Assembly (NCBI RefSeq): GCF_028683095.1
Contig: NZ_JAJUBC010000024.1
Coordinates: forward strand, 20,991 to 84,990
Direction: 5' to 3'
Length of the DNA stretch: 64,000 nucleotides
Source of the DNA: Enterovibrio gelatinilyticus
GTDB lineage: Bacteria; Pseudomonadota; Gammaproteobacteria; Enterobacterales; Vibrionaceae
Positions 1 through 8,391 of this stretch are shown here, piece after piece. The first letter of the stretch is position 1, and each line of letters starts with the position of its first letter. Below the pieces are notes generated by a model. That model did not search any database, was not told the DNA's origin, and saw nothing but the letters and a program-made list of their open reading frames with translations. A program made the translations under genes and the position numbers.

Positions 1-272
1 TTTTCTGAAAAACCATAAATAGCGCGACCCTTTGCTTTTTAAAGACAAGATGAAATTGGACGCTCAGTCTACAGGCGTGCGAGCAGCAGCGTGTAAGAAT
101 ACGGTGAATTCTCCGCGCATTACTGCCTAAAACACGCTCAGGTGACATCTTGTCTAAGAACACATCACTGACAGTGTTATATACCCGCCCCAGTCATCAC
201 TCAGCGCGAAACTTGATACAAATACCGGCAACAAGCTAATGTAGTACGAGCATACACAGCTCAGGACACCCC

Positions 273-566
273 ATGATTTCCCGCTACGGCTTCATCATAA
301 AATCACCGGATTACCAGAACGATCAGCATCGGTCTGTGATTGAATCTCCTTTGTTTCGTTCAGAAATTCTCGGCGTGAGTTCAGATGAAGAAGCAATAAA
401 CGCAGCCAGACAGCTCATTACCAATGGCGCTCAAGTGGTCGAGCTTTGCGGTGGTTTTGGTCAAGAAAGTGCCGAGAAGATCATCGCTAGGTTAGAGAGC
501 GATATTCCTATTGGGTATGTAGGGTTCTCGGAGCAAGAGGCGAAAAAGCTCGGTGGGTCAGCTTAA
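273..566 (+). CDS. DUF6506 family protein
   Basis: This 97-residue soluble protein has no signal peptide or membrane segment. The sequence starts with a GFI strand, has a conserved IESP segment near residue 23, and a VVELCGGFG motif near residues 55-63. I associate these with the DUF6506 family of small uncharacterised proteins. The family has no established function and the sequence does not suggest a catalytic mechanism beyond the conserved Cys. It stands alone: 272 bases without a gene lie upstream, and a MITE-like repeat follows within 10 bases of the stop. A weak AGGA-type ribosome site lies a few bases before the ATG. Family assignment is from memory of the motif pattern. Confidence 0.8.
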   Translation: MISRYGFIIKSPDYQNDQHRSVIESPLFRSEILGVSSDEEAINAARQLITNGAQVVELCGGFGQESAEKIIARLESDIPIGYVGFSEQEAKKLGGSA

Positions 567-572
567 TATGTT

Positions 573-627
573 TATACCCGAACAGCCTGAAGATGCAGGA
601 TTCAGCAAGGTTCATGTTGTTTGGGTA
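573..627. repeat. MITE-like repeat, compact copy 1
   Basis: The left end reads TATACCCGAACAGCCTG and continues AAGATGCAGGATTCAGC. The right end is TTGTTTGGGTAGA. The two ends are imperfect inverted repeats, and the ends recur at 8251-8359, 36679-36944, 45261-45306 and 49017-49073. The internal sequence is almost absent here, so this looks like a deletion derivative of the longer copy at 36.7 kb. Confidence 0.6.
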
Positions 628-649
628 GATGTCATTCAAGTCATGAAGA

Positions 650-677
650 TGCAAAAAGCCCTCAAGTGCTGAGGGCT
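650..677 (-). terminator. Rho-independent terminator of the serine protease gene
   Basis: On the minus strand an 8-bp stem AGCCCTCA / TGAGGGCT with a 5-base loop is followed by TTTTT. It lies about 10 bases beyond the stop of the protease gene. Confidence 0.75.
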
Positions 678-687
678 GAAATATCGT

Positions 688-2247
688 TTATCGTTTTATC
701 CAAGCATCTTGCCAGTTAGTGCCCACACCCGGCTCATAAGCACTTGGCGCTGCGCCACACCAAAGGTTGTAAGGCCACGGCTTGCACTCATAAATATCGT
801 TGTTATTCACCACGGTATCACCTGCTACATACTGAGTTCCCGCAACATAGCTATCCCCAGTAGTTGGTGGCTCAGGCTCTACAGGGGGTTCAACTGGCGG
901 TTCTACAGGTGGCTGGACAGGCGGTTCAACAGGAGTGGTGACACCGCAATCAGCCACGCCGATTTCTTCCCAAGGCCCCCACGGACCACTCGTCGAAGGA
1001 TGCTCTCCCTGCGTCCACCATTTGGCTTTCCACAGCTTTCCGCCCCACGTTGCCGTGTCTTTTGGAAGGTATACAGTGTCTTCCTTCCAATCTGTTGAGC
1101 AGTAACCTGAGGTAGGATTGGCCGTTGCTGATACTGTGGCCTTGTAAACGGTGGTTGTTTTATCAACTTCAAACGTCATGGTTGCCGTTGCTGTACCCAC
1201 TTCGGACGCACCAAACTCAATAGCGACCAGACAGGACTCATTACCTTGCAAAGTCGTGTTTGAACACGTGTCTTTGGCAATAACCGGAGGTGTCGCCACA
1301 CCCGCACCTGAAACGCTTAATCGATCAACAGTGAAGGGCGAAAAACCCGCATTTTGGACAGAGAAACTGTGTTGTTTGGGTTCTCCAACGATGAAATCTG
1401 ACAGGACTGTATTCTCGTCAAATGCCACGTGAACTTTGTCGCTACCACCAACAACAATGTCATCGACAAAGGTCTTAAGCGCCGCAATATCACTGTACAC
1501 ACCGTATTTTCCTGGACGCGCACAGCCTATTCCCCAGCTCACAATGCCTAACTGTGTTACGTTGCCGCCTCGATTGATCACGATTGGGCCACCGCTATCA
1601 CCCTGACAGGAATCAATTCCACCTTGAGGGAGTCCCGCACAAAATGAAACACCACCGATAGACGTGTAATTCCCGCCTGCCAGACGGCACTCAGCATCGG
1701 AGACCAATGGCACATCGACTTCCTGTAAAACAGTCGGTGAACTCCCCCCTTCTGCAGTACGCCCAAGCCCTGCAACGGTTAGGAAATCACCATCTGAAGC
1801 ATATTGATACAGCGACCCGCTCGCGATATCGACCGCCGTCAAACCTGCAGGAGCACTTGTTAATTTAAGCAGAGCAATGTCATTCGCCAAATTCGTCGTA
1901 TTAAAGTTTGGATGAATATATATCTGTGACACATCGAGCCGGGTACCATCGGTGCCGTTGTAACGAGTCCCACCAATTTTAACCGCAATATGATTTGGGG
2001 CGTCCGTGTCTACACAGTGCGCTGCCGTCAAAACGAAACCGTTGCCAATATAGCTTGCGCCACAAAATGACCGGTTGCTGTTTCGGTTCACTATCTGGGT
2101 ATAAAACTTCCAATCCGCAGGATTAGCATCAGTGCCACCAACAATACGTGGTGATACATCAGCAGTGTTGGGTGTTATTGTCTCTGCAGCCAAAAGACAT
2201 GGCGCCATCATAGTGATGGTCAGCGCTATTTTTATATTTTTTTTCAA
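688..2247 (-). CDS. Secreted trypsin-like serine protease with carbohydrate-binding modules
   Basis: This is an S1-family endopeptidase, expected to be secreted. Counting from the TTG at 2247, a signal peptide ends near residue 21 (LLAAE). The zymogen site R-IVGG lies near 35. The triad is His in TAAHC (~77), Asp in NDIALL (~123) and Ser in GDSGGP (~218). A beta-rich spacer follows, then a CBM5/12-like module with aromatic WKAKWW, a PV/EPP-repeat linker, and a second CBM5/12-like module (YECKPWPYNLWC) at the C terminus. These modules usually bind chitin. The TTG is preferred because AAGGGG sits 6 bases upstream and the signal peptide then begins correctly; a longer GTG start at 2310 lacks a ribosome site. 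It resembles extracellular Vibrio proteases but lacks a GlyGly-CTERM anchor. Confidence 0.9.
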   Translation of the reverse strand: MKKNIKIALTITMMAPCLLAAETITPNTADVSPRIVGGTDANPADWKFYTQIVNRNSNRSFCGASYIGNGFVLTAAHCVDTDAPNHIAVKIGGTRYNGTDGTRLDVSQIYIHPNFNTTNLANDIALLKLTSAPAGLTAVDIASGSLYQYASDGDFLTVAGLGRTAEGGSSPTVLQEVDVPLVSDAECRLAGGNYTSIGGVSFCAGLPQGGIDSCQGDSGGPIVINRGGNVTQLGIVSWGIGCARPGKYGVYSDIAALKTFVDDIVVGGSDKVHVAFDENTVLSDFIVGEPKQHSFSVQNAGFSPFTVDRLSVSGAGVATPPVIAKDTCSNTTLQGNESCLVAIEFGASEVGTATATMTFEVDKTTTVYKATVSATANPTSGYCSTDWKEDTVYLPKDTATWGGKLWKAKWWTQGEHPSTSGPWGPWEEIGVADCGVTTPVEPPVQPPVEPPVEPPVEPEPPTTGDSYVAGTQYVAGDTVVNNNDIYECKPWPYNLWCGAAPSAYEPGVGTNWQDAWIKR

Positions 2248-2790
2248 TCGTTGCCCCTTGCAATATTCGCGAGCTTTATCGCTCCTCATTAAAAAAAGCA
2301 GAGGATTCACGGTGCTAACAACATGAAGGATAAGAGTCTTTTCTATTTGTGAGTGGTGTTATAACTCCCCAAATAATATCGATTACATTTCCAAAAATTT
2401 GGGGAGGGAACAACAAATGCCTGTCAAATCGTTCACGTTAAATCAACGAATGTTGCAATAAAACTGGGAGCGTGCGCATCGCAAAAAAAGCAGAGCACCT
2501 TTCGTCACCTGCTTTCTCTTCCAACACTCAACAATGCGATTCATGTAGGCTCGCCTTCGTGCCTTTTTGCTCATAAGTCATTCGATTTACCGCAACTTTT
2601 GCCAAGCACTGTGAGTTTTTGCAATCTACTGTAATGGAACGTAAATTCGGTATTCATGCGCTGACTCCCCTCGTAACATGCCCGAAAAACAACAACAGCC
2701 CTCAATGAAAACAGGCGGTAAATCTGGACTTTACATAACGTAATGATGATTTATTGCACGGGCATATAAACGGACACTTGGAGCTTGCGC
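2248..2790. other. Intergenic stretch, no gene seen
   Basis: About 540 bases with no convincing reading frame in either direction. The part near 2247 must hold the protease promoter. The rest shows no repeat, RNA gene or strong hairpin that I can support. Confidence 0.5.
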
Positions 2791-2931
2791 ATGTCGACAC
2801 CCACTCAAAACAAACCAAAAACAGCGTTCATCAAACGATTCATGACATTTATCGTTAACTTCCCGCCGTATTTGTATTTTCCTGTTAAGCAGAAAGCACA
2901 AGAAAAAACCAACAGTGACGGAGTAAAATAA
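2791..2931 (+). CDS. Possible small basic protein, 46 aa
   Basis: An ATG preceded by GGAG at 8-base spacing opens a 46-codon frame ending in TAA, followed within 20 bases by a strong terminator. The product is basic, with a short hydrophobic stretch (FMTFIVNFPPYLYF, residues ~17-31) between charged ends, so it could be membrane-associated. I do not recognise it. Support comes from the ribosome site plus the terminator placed exactly behind it. Against it: no family match, and a 69-codon frame runs antisense over the same bases. Confidence 0.4.
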   Translation: MSTPTQNKPKTAFIKRFMTFIVNFPPYLYFPVKQKAQEKTNSDGVK

Positions 2932-2947
2932 AGCGCCCAACCGGAAC

Positions 2948-2977
2948 CAAAAAGCATCGACTATTCGGTGCTTTTTG
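2948..2977 (+). terminator. Rho-independent terminator, bidirectional
   Basis: A 10-bp stem (AAAGCATCGA / TCGGTGCTTT, one G-T pair) with a CTAT loop is followed by TT on the plus strand and preceded by A residues, so it could work both ways. It follows the putative 46-aa gene. Confidence 0.65.
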
Positions 2978-3260
2978 TACCGTTAGCGCGAACAAGCACC
3001 GTAAATTTCACTTTATTCATACAGATGCGTTTGATAAATGATCACCACAATTAAATAAACAACTCATCACCTTAGCCTTCCATAATAGAAACATTATTCA
3101 TTCTTTATCTATAAAGTTTTAAACTCGGGAACTTTGTATTACAAAAGAAAACAAGAAAACAAAATGACCTTACGCCGGTAATAAAACCTTCATTTAGCAG
3201 GTCACCAAGTGAATATCTAACTATCTTTGTTAAGTTATTTTCAAATCATAGGTGGGAAAA

Positions 3261-3767
3261 ATGGGTAATGAGTCAGTTTCATCCATCGTTTCAACATTAT
3301 TGACAGCCCCTGCTGAGGCTGTTGTATTTGCATCAAGAGAACAAAGGAAAATTTGGATTCAATGGTTACAGGACTTACAAAATATATTAGCTTCTACAGA
3401 GAATGAAGATGTACATAAAACGATCATTGAAAAGCATCTTCCTTTAGCTCCTCTGTGGAAGATGACAGCCCAAATATCATTAGGTATTACAATGCGTATT
3501 GCATCAATTGAGAGACGAGAAGGTGGTGTTTCTTTGGGGCTGGGTGTTGGGATGATTCAGGCAAGTGGTACTTTCGGTTTTTCGAGAGAAACAACATCGG
3601 AAAGTGTATTGCAAGCATTTGCAAATTACAATTTGACCAATGATTCCGAGATTTCACTAAAAGACTATTTAAGTATTATTGATGTAAATCAATTGAATAA
3701 CAAAGATGATCTAAGTAAAGCTATTAGTAGATTAGGGCAGATGACTACACCACCCGCTTTGCCATGA
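3261..3767 (+). CDS. Unknown protein, first gene of a four-gene amidase island
   Basis: This 168-residue protein has no signal peptide. Residues ~1-45 are helical with an APAEA segment and an aromatic helix (IWIQWLQDLQNIL). Residues ~70-130 look beta-rich, with a glycine-rich hairpin (GVSLGLGVGMIQASGTFGFS) followed by Thr/Ser-rich residues. The overall arrangement recalls DUF2589-type proteins, but this is a weak, remembered resemblance. The ATG at 3261 is preferred because AGGTGGG precedes it; a GTG at 3252 overlaps that ribosome site. It leads a co-oriented group ending at 5277, in DNA clearly richer in A/T than the flanking genes, which suggests transfer. Function unknown. Confidence 0.75.
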   Translation: MGNESVSSIVSTLLTAPAEAVVFASREQRKIWIQWLQDLQNILASTENEDVHKTIIEKHLPLAPLWKMTAQISLGITMRIASIERREGGVSLGLGVGMIQASGTFGFSRETTSESVLQAFANYNLTNDSEISLKDYLSIIDVNQLNNKDDLSKAISRLGQMTTPPALP

Positions 3768-3791
3768 AAACTATTCATATAGGAAATGCAC

Positions 3792-4079
3792 ATGTCGGAT
3801 ACAGATAGCACTAGCGAAGTTTGCAGGAACAGTTTGGACGACACCTTAATCGCACTTCAAAAGTCGATAAGCCGAGTTAATGAAAAATCGCTACCTCTCC
3901 CAATGGGAGGTGACAGACCCATCGCGTTAATTATTGGTGATATCGATTTTGAATTGGAGCTTTCATGTGATCAAGTCGAAGACAGATTAATCGTAAGTAA
4001 GGGCGGGACTATACATATGAAACTAAAGGGCACACTAAATACAGATATGGAAGTCAGAGAGGGAGACGAAGGTGACTAG
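3792..4079 (+). CDS. Small protein resembling a trypsin-co-occurring (trypco2-like) domain
   Basis: A 95-residue protein with an N-terminal helix (LDDTLIALQKSISRVNEK), a loop, then three or four beta strands alternating hydrophobic residues (IALIIGDIDFELELSC and IHMKLKGTL). This helix-plus-strands plan resembles the small trypco2 domain often seen in conflict-type operons; the match is by pattern only. The second ATG (3792) is chosen because AGGA lies 7 bases before it; the ATG at 3786 is too close. It overlaps the next gene by 8 bases, implying translational coupling. It is acidic at the C terminus (REGDEGD). Confidence 0.65.
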   Translation: MSDTDSTSEVCRNSLDDTLIALQKSISRVNEKSLPLPMGGDRPIALIIGDIDFELELSCDQVEDRLIVSKGGTIHMKLKGTLNTDMEVREGDEGD

Positions 4080-4560
4080 AAAAACCAAGCTCAGTGGTGC
4101 CAGTGTCGGAAAAGTATTTGGCTCGGCTATTGAAGAGATCATTCGAACAGGGAAAAGACTCAATTTTAAAGGTGAAGTCGATCTAGGCGTTACTCTAAAT
4201 ACTTCCATTTCAGATGAAACAGGCGTGTTACTTGTCCTTTTTAAAGGAAACGATTCGACCAGCAAGAACATGCAAGTCAAACTGGCTACTCGTATTCGCC
4301 TCTCTGATCTACCTCCTAGATATGAATACAAAAAGCCACTTAGAAAAAACTACAAAGGGCAAGAGGTCATGGAACTCCAAGCAGCTCTAAATAGAGTGAT
4401 CTCAGCAGGCTTGAAAGAAGACGGTAAATATGGAACTGAAACAATACATGCCGTAAAAACCTACCGATATTCCAAAAACACTATCGATTTTAACACTAAG
4501 CGGTTGATCAGTGGCAGTTGGGATAAGGATATTGGCTTACAACTTGAGCGCGACACTTAA
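4072..4560 (+). CDS. Beta-rich protein with C-terminal peptidoglycan-binding-like domain
   Basis: The 162-residue product has two parts. Residues ~1-85 are beta-rich and similar in style to the preceding protein (VDLGVTLNTSI ... MQVKLATRIRL). Residues ~95-155 have the PG_binding_1 pattern: KGQEVMELQAALNRV, then EDGKYGTETIHAVKTY, as in cell-wall-binding modules. There is no signal peptide. The start is GTG at 4072 inside the end of the previous gene, with GGAGACGAAG as ribosome site. A binding module shared with the following amidase strongly suggests that the two act on the same wall substrate. Confidence 0.7.
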   Translation: MTRKTKLSGASVGKVFGSAIEEIIRTGKRLNFKGEVDLGVTLNTSISDETGVLLVLFKGNDSTSKNMQVKLATRIRLSDLPPRYEYKKPLRKNYKGQEVMELQAALNRVISAGLKEDGKYGTETIHAVKTYRYSKNTIDFNTKRLISGSWDKDIGLQLERDT

Positions 4561-4605
4561 CAAAGCGGACGTGATACAGATCTTTTATTTCTAGGAGATA
4601 TCACT

Positions 4606-5277
4606 ATGACATTTACATTCACAAAACCACATCGTGATGTGGACAAAGTATTCATTCACTGCAGTGCAAGCGATTCCCCAGAACATGATAATTTGCAAAC
4701 ATTGAGAGAATGGCACGTCAAAAAAAACGGGTGGCGTGATATTGGATATCACTATTTCATTCACAAAGATGGCACTTGCTCTACGTGTCGTGATATTCAG
4801 AAAACCCCTGCAGCACAGTTAGGGCATAATACAGGCTCCATTGCGGTTTGCTTGCATGGATTGAAGAAAAATAATTTTACACAGCGACAATTTGAAACCC
4901 TCATTGATATGTGTCGAGTCTTCGACAATGCCTACAACAATCAACTAACCTTTCATGGACACTGCGAAGTTTCAACGAAAACATGCCCAGTGTTTGACTA
5001 TCGAGAAGTACTAGGTCTCTCGCTTTCTGGTGACCGAGTTAACCGTCCAAATAGCTCTCCACAACCATTAGCACAGCCTTTGTTACAGCTAACAGACACA
5101 GGTGCTGCAGTAACATTACTCCAACAGGAACTGGCAAAAAAACTCAATATTTCTTTGTCTAGTGACGGCCACTTTGGACAACAAACAAAGTCCGCAGTAC
5201 TACTCTTTCAAAAAAATCAGGGACTTGTGGAAGATGGAATTGTCGGCAAGCAAACATGGCAGCAAGTTCTCGCTTAG
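4606..5277 (+). CDS. N-acetylmuramoyl-L-alanine amidase with peptidoglycan-binding domain
   Basis: This 223-residue enzyme is predicted to cut the amide bond between N-acetylmuramic acid and L-alanine. Residues ~8-140 form an amidase_2 (T7-lysozyme/PGRP) domain: FIHCSAS with the first zinc His, GWRDIGYHYFIHKDG with Tyr and His, and HGHCEVSTKTCP carrying the last His-x(n)-Cys zinc ligands. Residues ~160-223 form a PG_binding_1 domain (DGHFGQQTKSAVLLFQ). There is no signal peptide, so export would need lysis, a holin or a contractile or other system, as for phage endolysins. AGGAG precedes the ATG by 8 bases. It closes the island and no phage structural genes are adjacent. Confidence 0.9.
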   Translation: MTFTFTKPHRDVDKVFIHCSASDSPEHDNLQTLREWHVKKNGWRDIGYHYFIHKDGTCSTCRDIQKTPAAQLGHNTGSIAVCLHGLKKNNFTQRQFETLIDMCRVFDNAYNNQLTFHGHCEVSTKTCPVFDYREVLGLSLSGDRVNRPNSSPQPLAQPLLQLTDTGAAVTLLQQELAKKLNISLSSDGHFGQQTKSAVLLFQKNQGLVEDGIVGKQTWQQVLA

Positions 5278-5620
5278 TACCCTTGCATCCCTCTTATGCA
5301 TCGTTAACTGTCTATATCGACAATTAACATTACATAAGCAGAATTTTATTTTGGAGTCGTCCGTCTCGGAGACCAACCGGTGCATTTATCCTTGACCAAT
5401 TGTCCTCCGAGAGGATGTCGCGTTTTAGAAATTGCTGTAACTGACCGCGTCATAAACTCACACAACTCAACCGTCGGCGCACGCCTTCCACCCAATCTCA
5501 ACAATCCCGCTCGCCATATTCTCGCCACAATTGATCACCACATTGCCAGCCTGTGACTTTGCTGCTTTGGTTTAATGTCTTCTCGACTATCACTGGCTCA
5601 TCAATTCGCAAGGAAGACTC
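5278..5620. other. Intergenic stretch, no gene seen
   Basis: About 340 bases between the amidase and creD. A short imperfect inverted repeat (ATCGTTAACTGTC ... GACAATTAACAT near 5299-5333) lies just after the amidase stop and could be a weak terminator. No credible gene is present; the 60-codon minus frame has no family resemblance or ribosome site. Confidence 0.5.
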
Positions 5621-7057
5621 ATGACGGAATTACTCTTCGGGCTATTAGCCCTCTTGCTGCTCGCCATTTTTGGTTTTGGTGCATTTGTATTAGTAAAAAC
5701 GGGAGTAAACCGATTAAACATCAATCTCGATTTACCAGAAGTACATGCGCGTAGTTCTCTGCTATTAAAAGGCGTGCTGGCTTTGACCCTTTGCTTACTG
5801 GCGATCGTGCCGCTGTCCATGGTGCATGATATGGCGAATGAGCGAGAGTATTTGTACAAAGATGTGGTAAATGAAATTGGTCAGTCTTGGGGAAGTGAGC
5901 AAACCTTAGCTGGGCCAGTGCTGGTGCTGCCTTACAGCTACATTGTTGTGCAAGAGGTAGAAACCACTGAAGGTGAAGTGCGGGAACGTCGTGTTCGCCA
6001 TCACGACGAGTTAGTCATTCTCCCGAAAAGCCTATCATTACAGTCGGGCTTGACGCATGATTTTCGCACAAGAGGTATCTACCAGTCGTTGGTGTATCAA
6101 AGCGTGATTGAAGGAGAAGCACAATTTGCTTTTGACCTTCCGACGATTACAAACCTCGAGCACTTTTATTTTGACGCAGCGCGACTGGCATTTGGTTTGT
6201 CCGCTAACAAGGCGATTGATGGCGTCGATGTGTTTGAAGTGACGGGTGAAGGGGCGACTTCCGATGCAAGTTTAATGTCAGGAACTGGGCTAAACACGAA
6301 CGCATTACAAAGGGGCTTTCATCGCCCTGTTTCTTTGGCTGAAACACCAATGCCGTTTACGCTACATTTTAAGCTTCGCCTTCGCGGTTCACAGGGTATC
6401 GGCTTTTTGCCTTTGGGCGAGAGTTCAACATTCCAACTTCATACAGATTGGCCACATCCAAGCTTTAGCGGCGCGTTGCCCTCAGCACGACACATCAACG
6501 AAGGTGGCTTTTCGGCAGAATGGGACATCAGCCATTTAAGCCGGAACTATCCGCAAGTTTTTGTGGATTCTTCCAACGTGAATCTAGAAGAAGCCAATGC
6601 CTATACTCAGTTGTTTCAGCCAAACACACACTACGGAAAAATTGAGCGATCACTCAAGTACGGCCTGCTATTTGTTGCCCTGACGTTTATCGTCTTGATG
6701 ATGTTTGAACTCGGCGTGAAGAAGGACAACACACAAAGTTTGTCAGCGCTGCAATACGCCATGGTCGGCGCTGCCATGACACTGTTTTATCTGGTGCTGT
6801 TAGCACTTTCTGAACACATGAGTTTCACCATGGCATTTATGGCGGCGGCGAGTATTCCTTTGGTCAGCATTCCCGCGTATGTAGGCAGTGCCACGGGCAG
6901 CATGAGAAGAGGTGTGATCATGCTTTCCATGCTTATGGGTTTGTATGCTCTCTTATATTCCATCCTGCGACTCGAAGATTACGCCTTACTGATGGGCAGT
7001 GGTTTGTTGGTGGCGGTGTTGTTGACCTTGATGTTTATGACGCGGAAAGGAGGGTAA
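5621..7057 (+). CDS. creD: Inner-membrane protein CreD
   Basis: CreD is an inner-membrane protein of the CreBC regulon in enterics, linked to envelope integrity and beta-lactam response. This 478-residue copy has an N-terminal membrane segment (~5-28), a second (~48-66) followed by the conserved ANEREYLYKDVVNEIGQSWG stretch, a large periplasmic domain (~70-345) with the GPVLVLPY motif, and five closely spaced C-terminal membrane segments (~348-475). Family members usually run 430-480 residues. No creBC sensor or regulator lies nearby, so control must come from elsewhere. A possible AAGGAAGACTC ribosome site precedes the ATG. Confidence 0.92.
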   Translation: MTELLFGLLALLLLAIFGFGAFVLVKTGVNRLNINLDLPEVHARSSLLLKGVLALTLCLLAIVPLSMVHDMANEREYLYKDVVNEIGQSWGSEQTLAGPVLVLPYSYIVVQEVETTEGEVRERRVRHHDELVILPKSLSLQSGLTHDFRTRGIYQSLVYQSVIEGEAQFAFDLPTITNLEHFYFDAARLAFGLSANKAIDGVDVFEVTGEGATSDASLMSGTGLNTNALQRGFHRPVSLAETPMPFTLHFKLRLRGSQGIGFLPLGESSTFQLHTDWPHPSFSGALPSARHINEGGFSAEWDISHLSRNYPQVFVDSSNVNLEEANAYTQLFQPNTHYGKIERSLKYGLLFVALTFIVLMMFELGVKKDNTQSLSALQYAMVGAAMTLFYLVLLALSEHMSFTMAFMAAASIPLVSIPAYVGSATGSMRRGVIMLSMLMGLYALLYSILRLEDYALLMGSGLLVAVLLTLMFMTRKGG

Positions 7058-7139
7058 ACGTCAGAATGGAAGGAGGGTGGATAATGGCTATAGAACAGAT
7101 TCGAAATCCACAATGCCGCCCTCTCCTTCTCAATATATT

Positions 7140-8096
7140 TCACCATAGATCCCTATTGGGATCATTGGCCTCGACCCACGCATCGTCCTCTCTCGCTTCT
7201 AAATACAACTGCAAACCGTTGTATGTAGCGAAAGCGACTGCGCCGCCTAGGTGTTGGAAATCATCAAAGTAATCATCTTCAAGTGGGCAAAGTTCAGAGA
7301 GCGTATGCGCGCCTTTTTCCATCGCCCATTGAATCGCGAATGTTGGGGCGATAATGCCTGACACCGTGACTTCGACAATGGACTGGTTTTGGACGCTTTG
7401 GGCAGTTCGAATACGTTCGGCTTCGCGGTCTTCCGCTTCTTGAACGGCAATATCGTCGATGATTTGAGTACGACGAGCAGGCGAAATTCGTTTGTTCAAT
7501 TTGGCGATTTTCAAGGCGTAATCAAATCGCGCTGGTGTCACTATCTCAACCAATTGTGTGAGCAATTCTTTATCAACGCTTGTTCCGCTTACAAAGAATT
7601 CAATACACGTACTGAGTGAAGAATAGCGCATGCCGTTGAATTCAAAACCGCTTGTGTCATCCATGTCGTCTAACGGAAGGCCGTCGACGATCAGTGGCCA
7701 ACCCTCAAAGGCGATTCGCTGTTTGGCGATTTCATACATGTGCCATGCACTTTCACCAAAACCGCCCAGAATTGATCCCGAAAACTCGCTATCTTCAAGC
7801 TCTTCTCTTGTCCAGTTTTCGCCGATGGCAAGATGCTTGGTGTATTTCGAGATAAGCGCTTGTTTAAGATGCGCACGTAACCGCCAAATCGAATTGATGT
7901 CACGAGGGTGGCTAAACGCATCACACTCTTTACATGCAGGTAGAGCCAGCATCGGATGTTCCACGCTTTTGTTAGCTCGGCGAGGAAATGGCAGGACTTT
8001 CGAGGCGGGCTCACCACAAAACCAGCAGATATGACGCAGGTTGAATGGAATATCTATCAATGAGTGTGAGTCTAATGAATGTGAGTCAGTATGCAT
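7140..8096 (-). CDS. Conserved hypothetical protein with N-terminal Cys4 zinc-finger-like motif
   Basis: A 318-residue soluble protein. Near residues 24-27 and 55-58 it has CWFC and CKEC, together a likely Cys4 zinc site, with an HNH-like layout (C-x2-C ... HP ... C-x2-C). The centre has mixed helices, including a charged stretch (EAEDREAERIR) near 235. No complete nuclease motif is visible, so nuclease activity is not claimed. It converges with creD and is followed at its 5' side by an intergenic repeat. Similar hypotheticals occur in Vibrio as I recall. Function unknown. Confidence 0.75.
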   Translation of the reverse strand: MHTDSHSLDSHSLIDIPFNLRHICWFCGEPASKVLPFPRRANKSVEHPMLALPACKECDAFSHPRDINSIWRLRAHLKQALISKYTKHLAIGENWTREELEDSEFSGSILGGFGESAWHMYEIAKQRIAFEGWPLIVDGLPLDDMDDTSGFEFNGMRYSSLSTCIEFFVSGTSVDKELLTQLVEIVTPARFDYALKIAKLNKRISPARRTQIIDDIAVQEAEDREAERIRTAQSVQNQSIVEVTVSGIIAPTFAIQWAMEKGAHTLSELCPLEDDYFDDFQHLGGAVAFATYNGLQLYLEAREDDAWVEANDPNRDLW

Positions 8097-8250
8097 GGCG
8101 GTTTTTACACGAGAACGAATCCCCGCAGTTTACGTGGTAATCACGCCAATGTATCTACAGTCTGCGTGTTGAATCCCGCATTGTTATTTTGGCTGACAAT
8201 GAGAGGATACGGTTTGCGACAAAGTATCCCTTATTCAAAGTATTGAAAGG

Positions 8251-8359
8251 TGGATAAAATTCCTGTGAGATAGAATGACTATTTCTACAAGAATTTGCCT
8301 TGAATTGAACGCGCTGATAGCCTCTGAAATCAAGTATCTTCAGGTTGTTTGAGTGTATG
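8251..8359 (-). repeat. MITE-like repeat, copy 2 (minus orientation)
   Basis: Read on the minus strand this matches 36679-36785: CATACACTCAAACAACCTG, then GATTTCAGAGG, then GGCAAATTCTTGTAGAAATAG and TCATTCTATCTCACAGGAATTT, with only scattered differences. The opposite end of the element is missing, so this is a truncated or diverged copy. It fills most of the 295-base gap before the DUF3087 gene. Confidence 0.7.
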
Positions 8360-8391
8360 CTTCGAGGCAGACCACGAACCATGGATAACAC

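Noticed and set aside
2731..2940. Minus-strand 69-codon frame
   Set aside because: No ribosome site, no family match, and it opposes the better-supported 46-codon frame with a terminator.
5346..5528. Minus-strand 60-codon frame between the amidase and creD
   Set aside because: Basic, low-complexity product with no motif; looks like chance.
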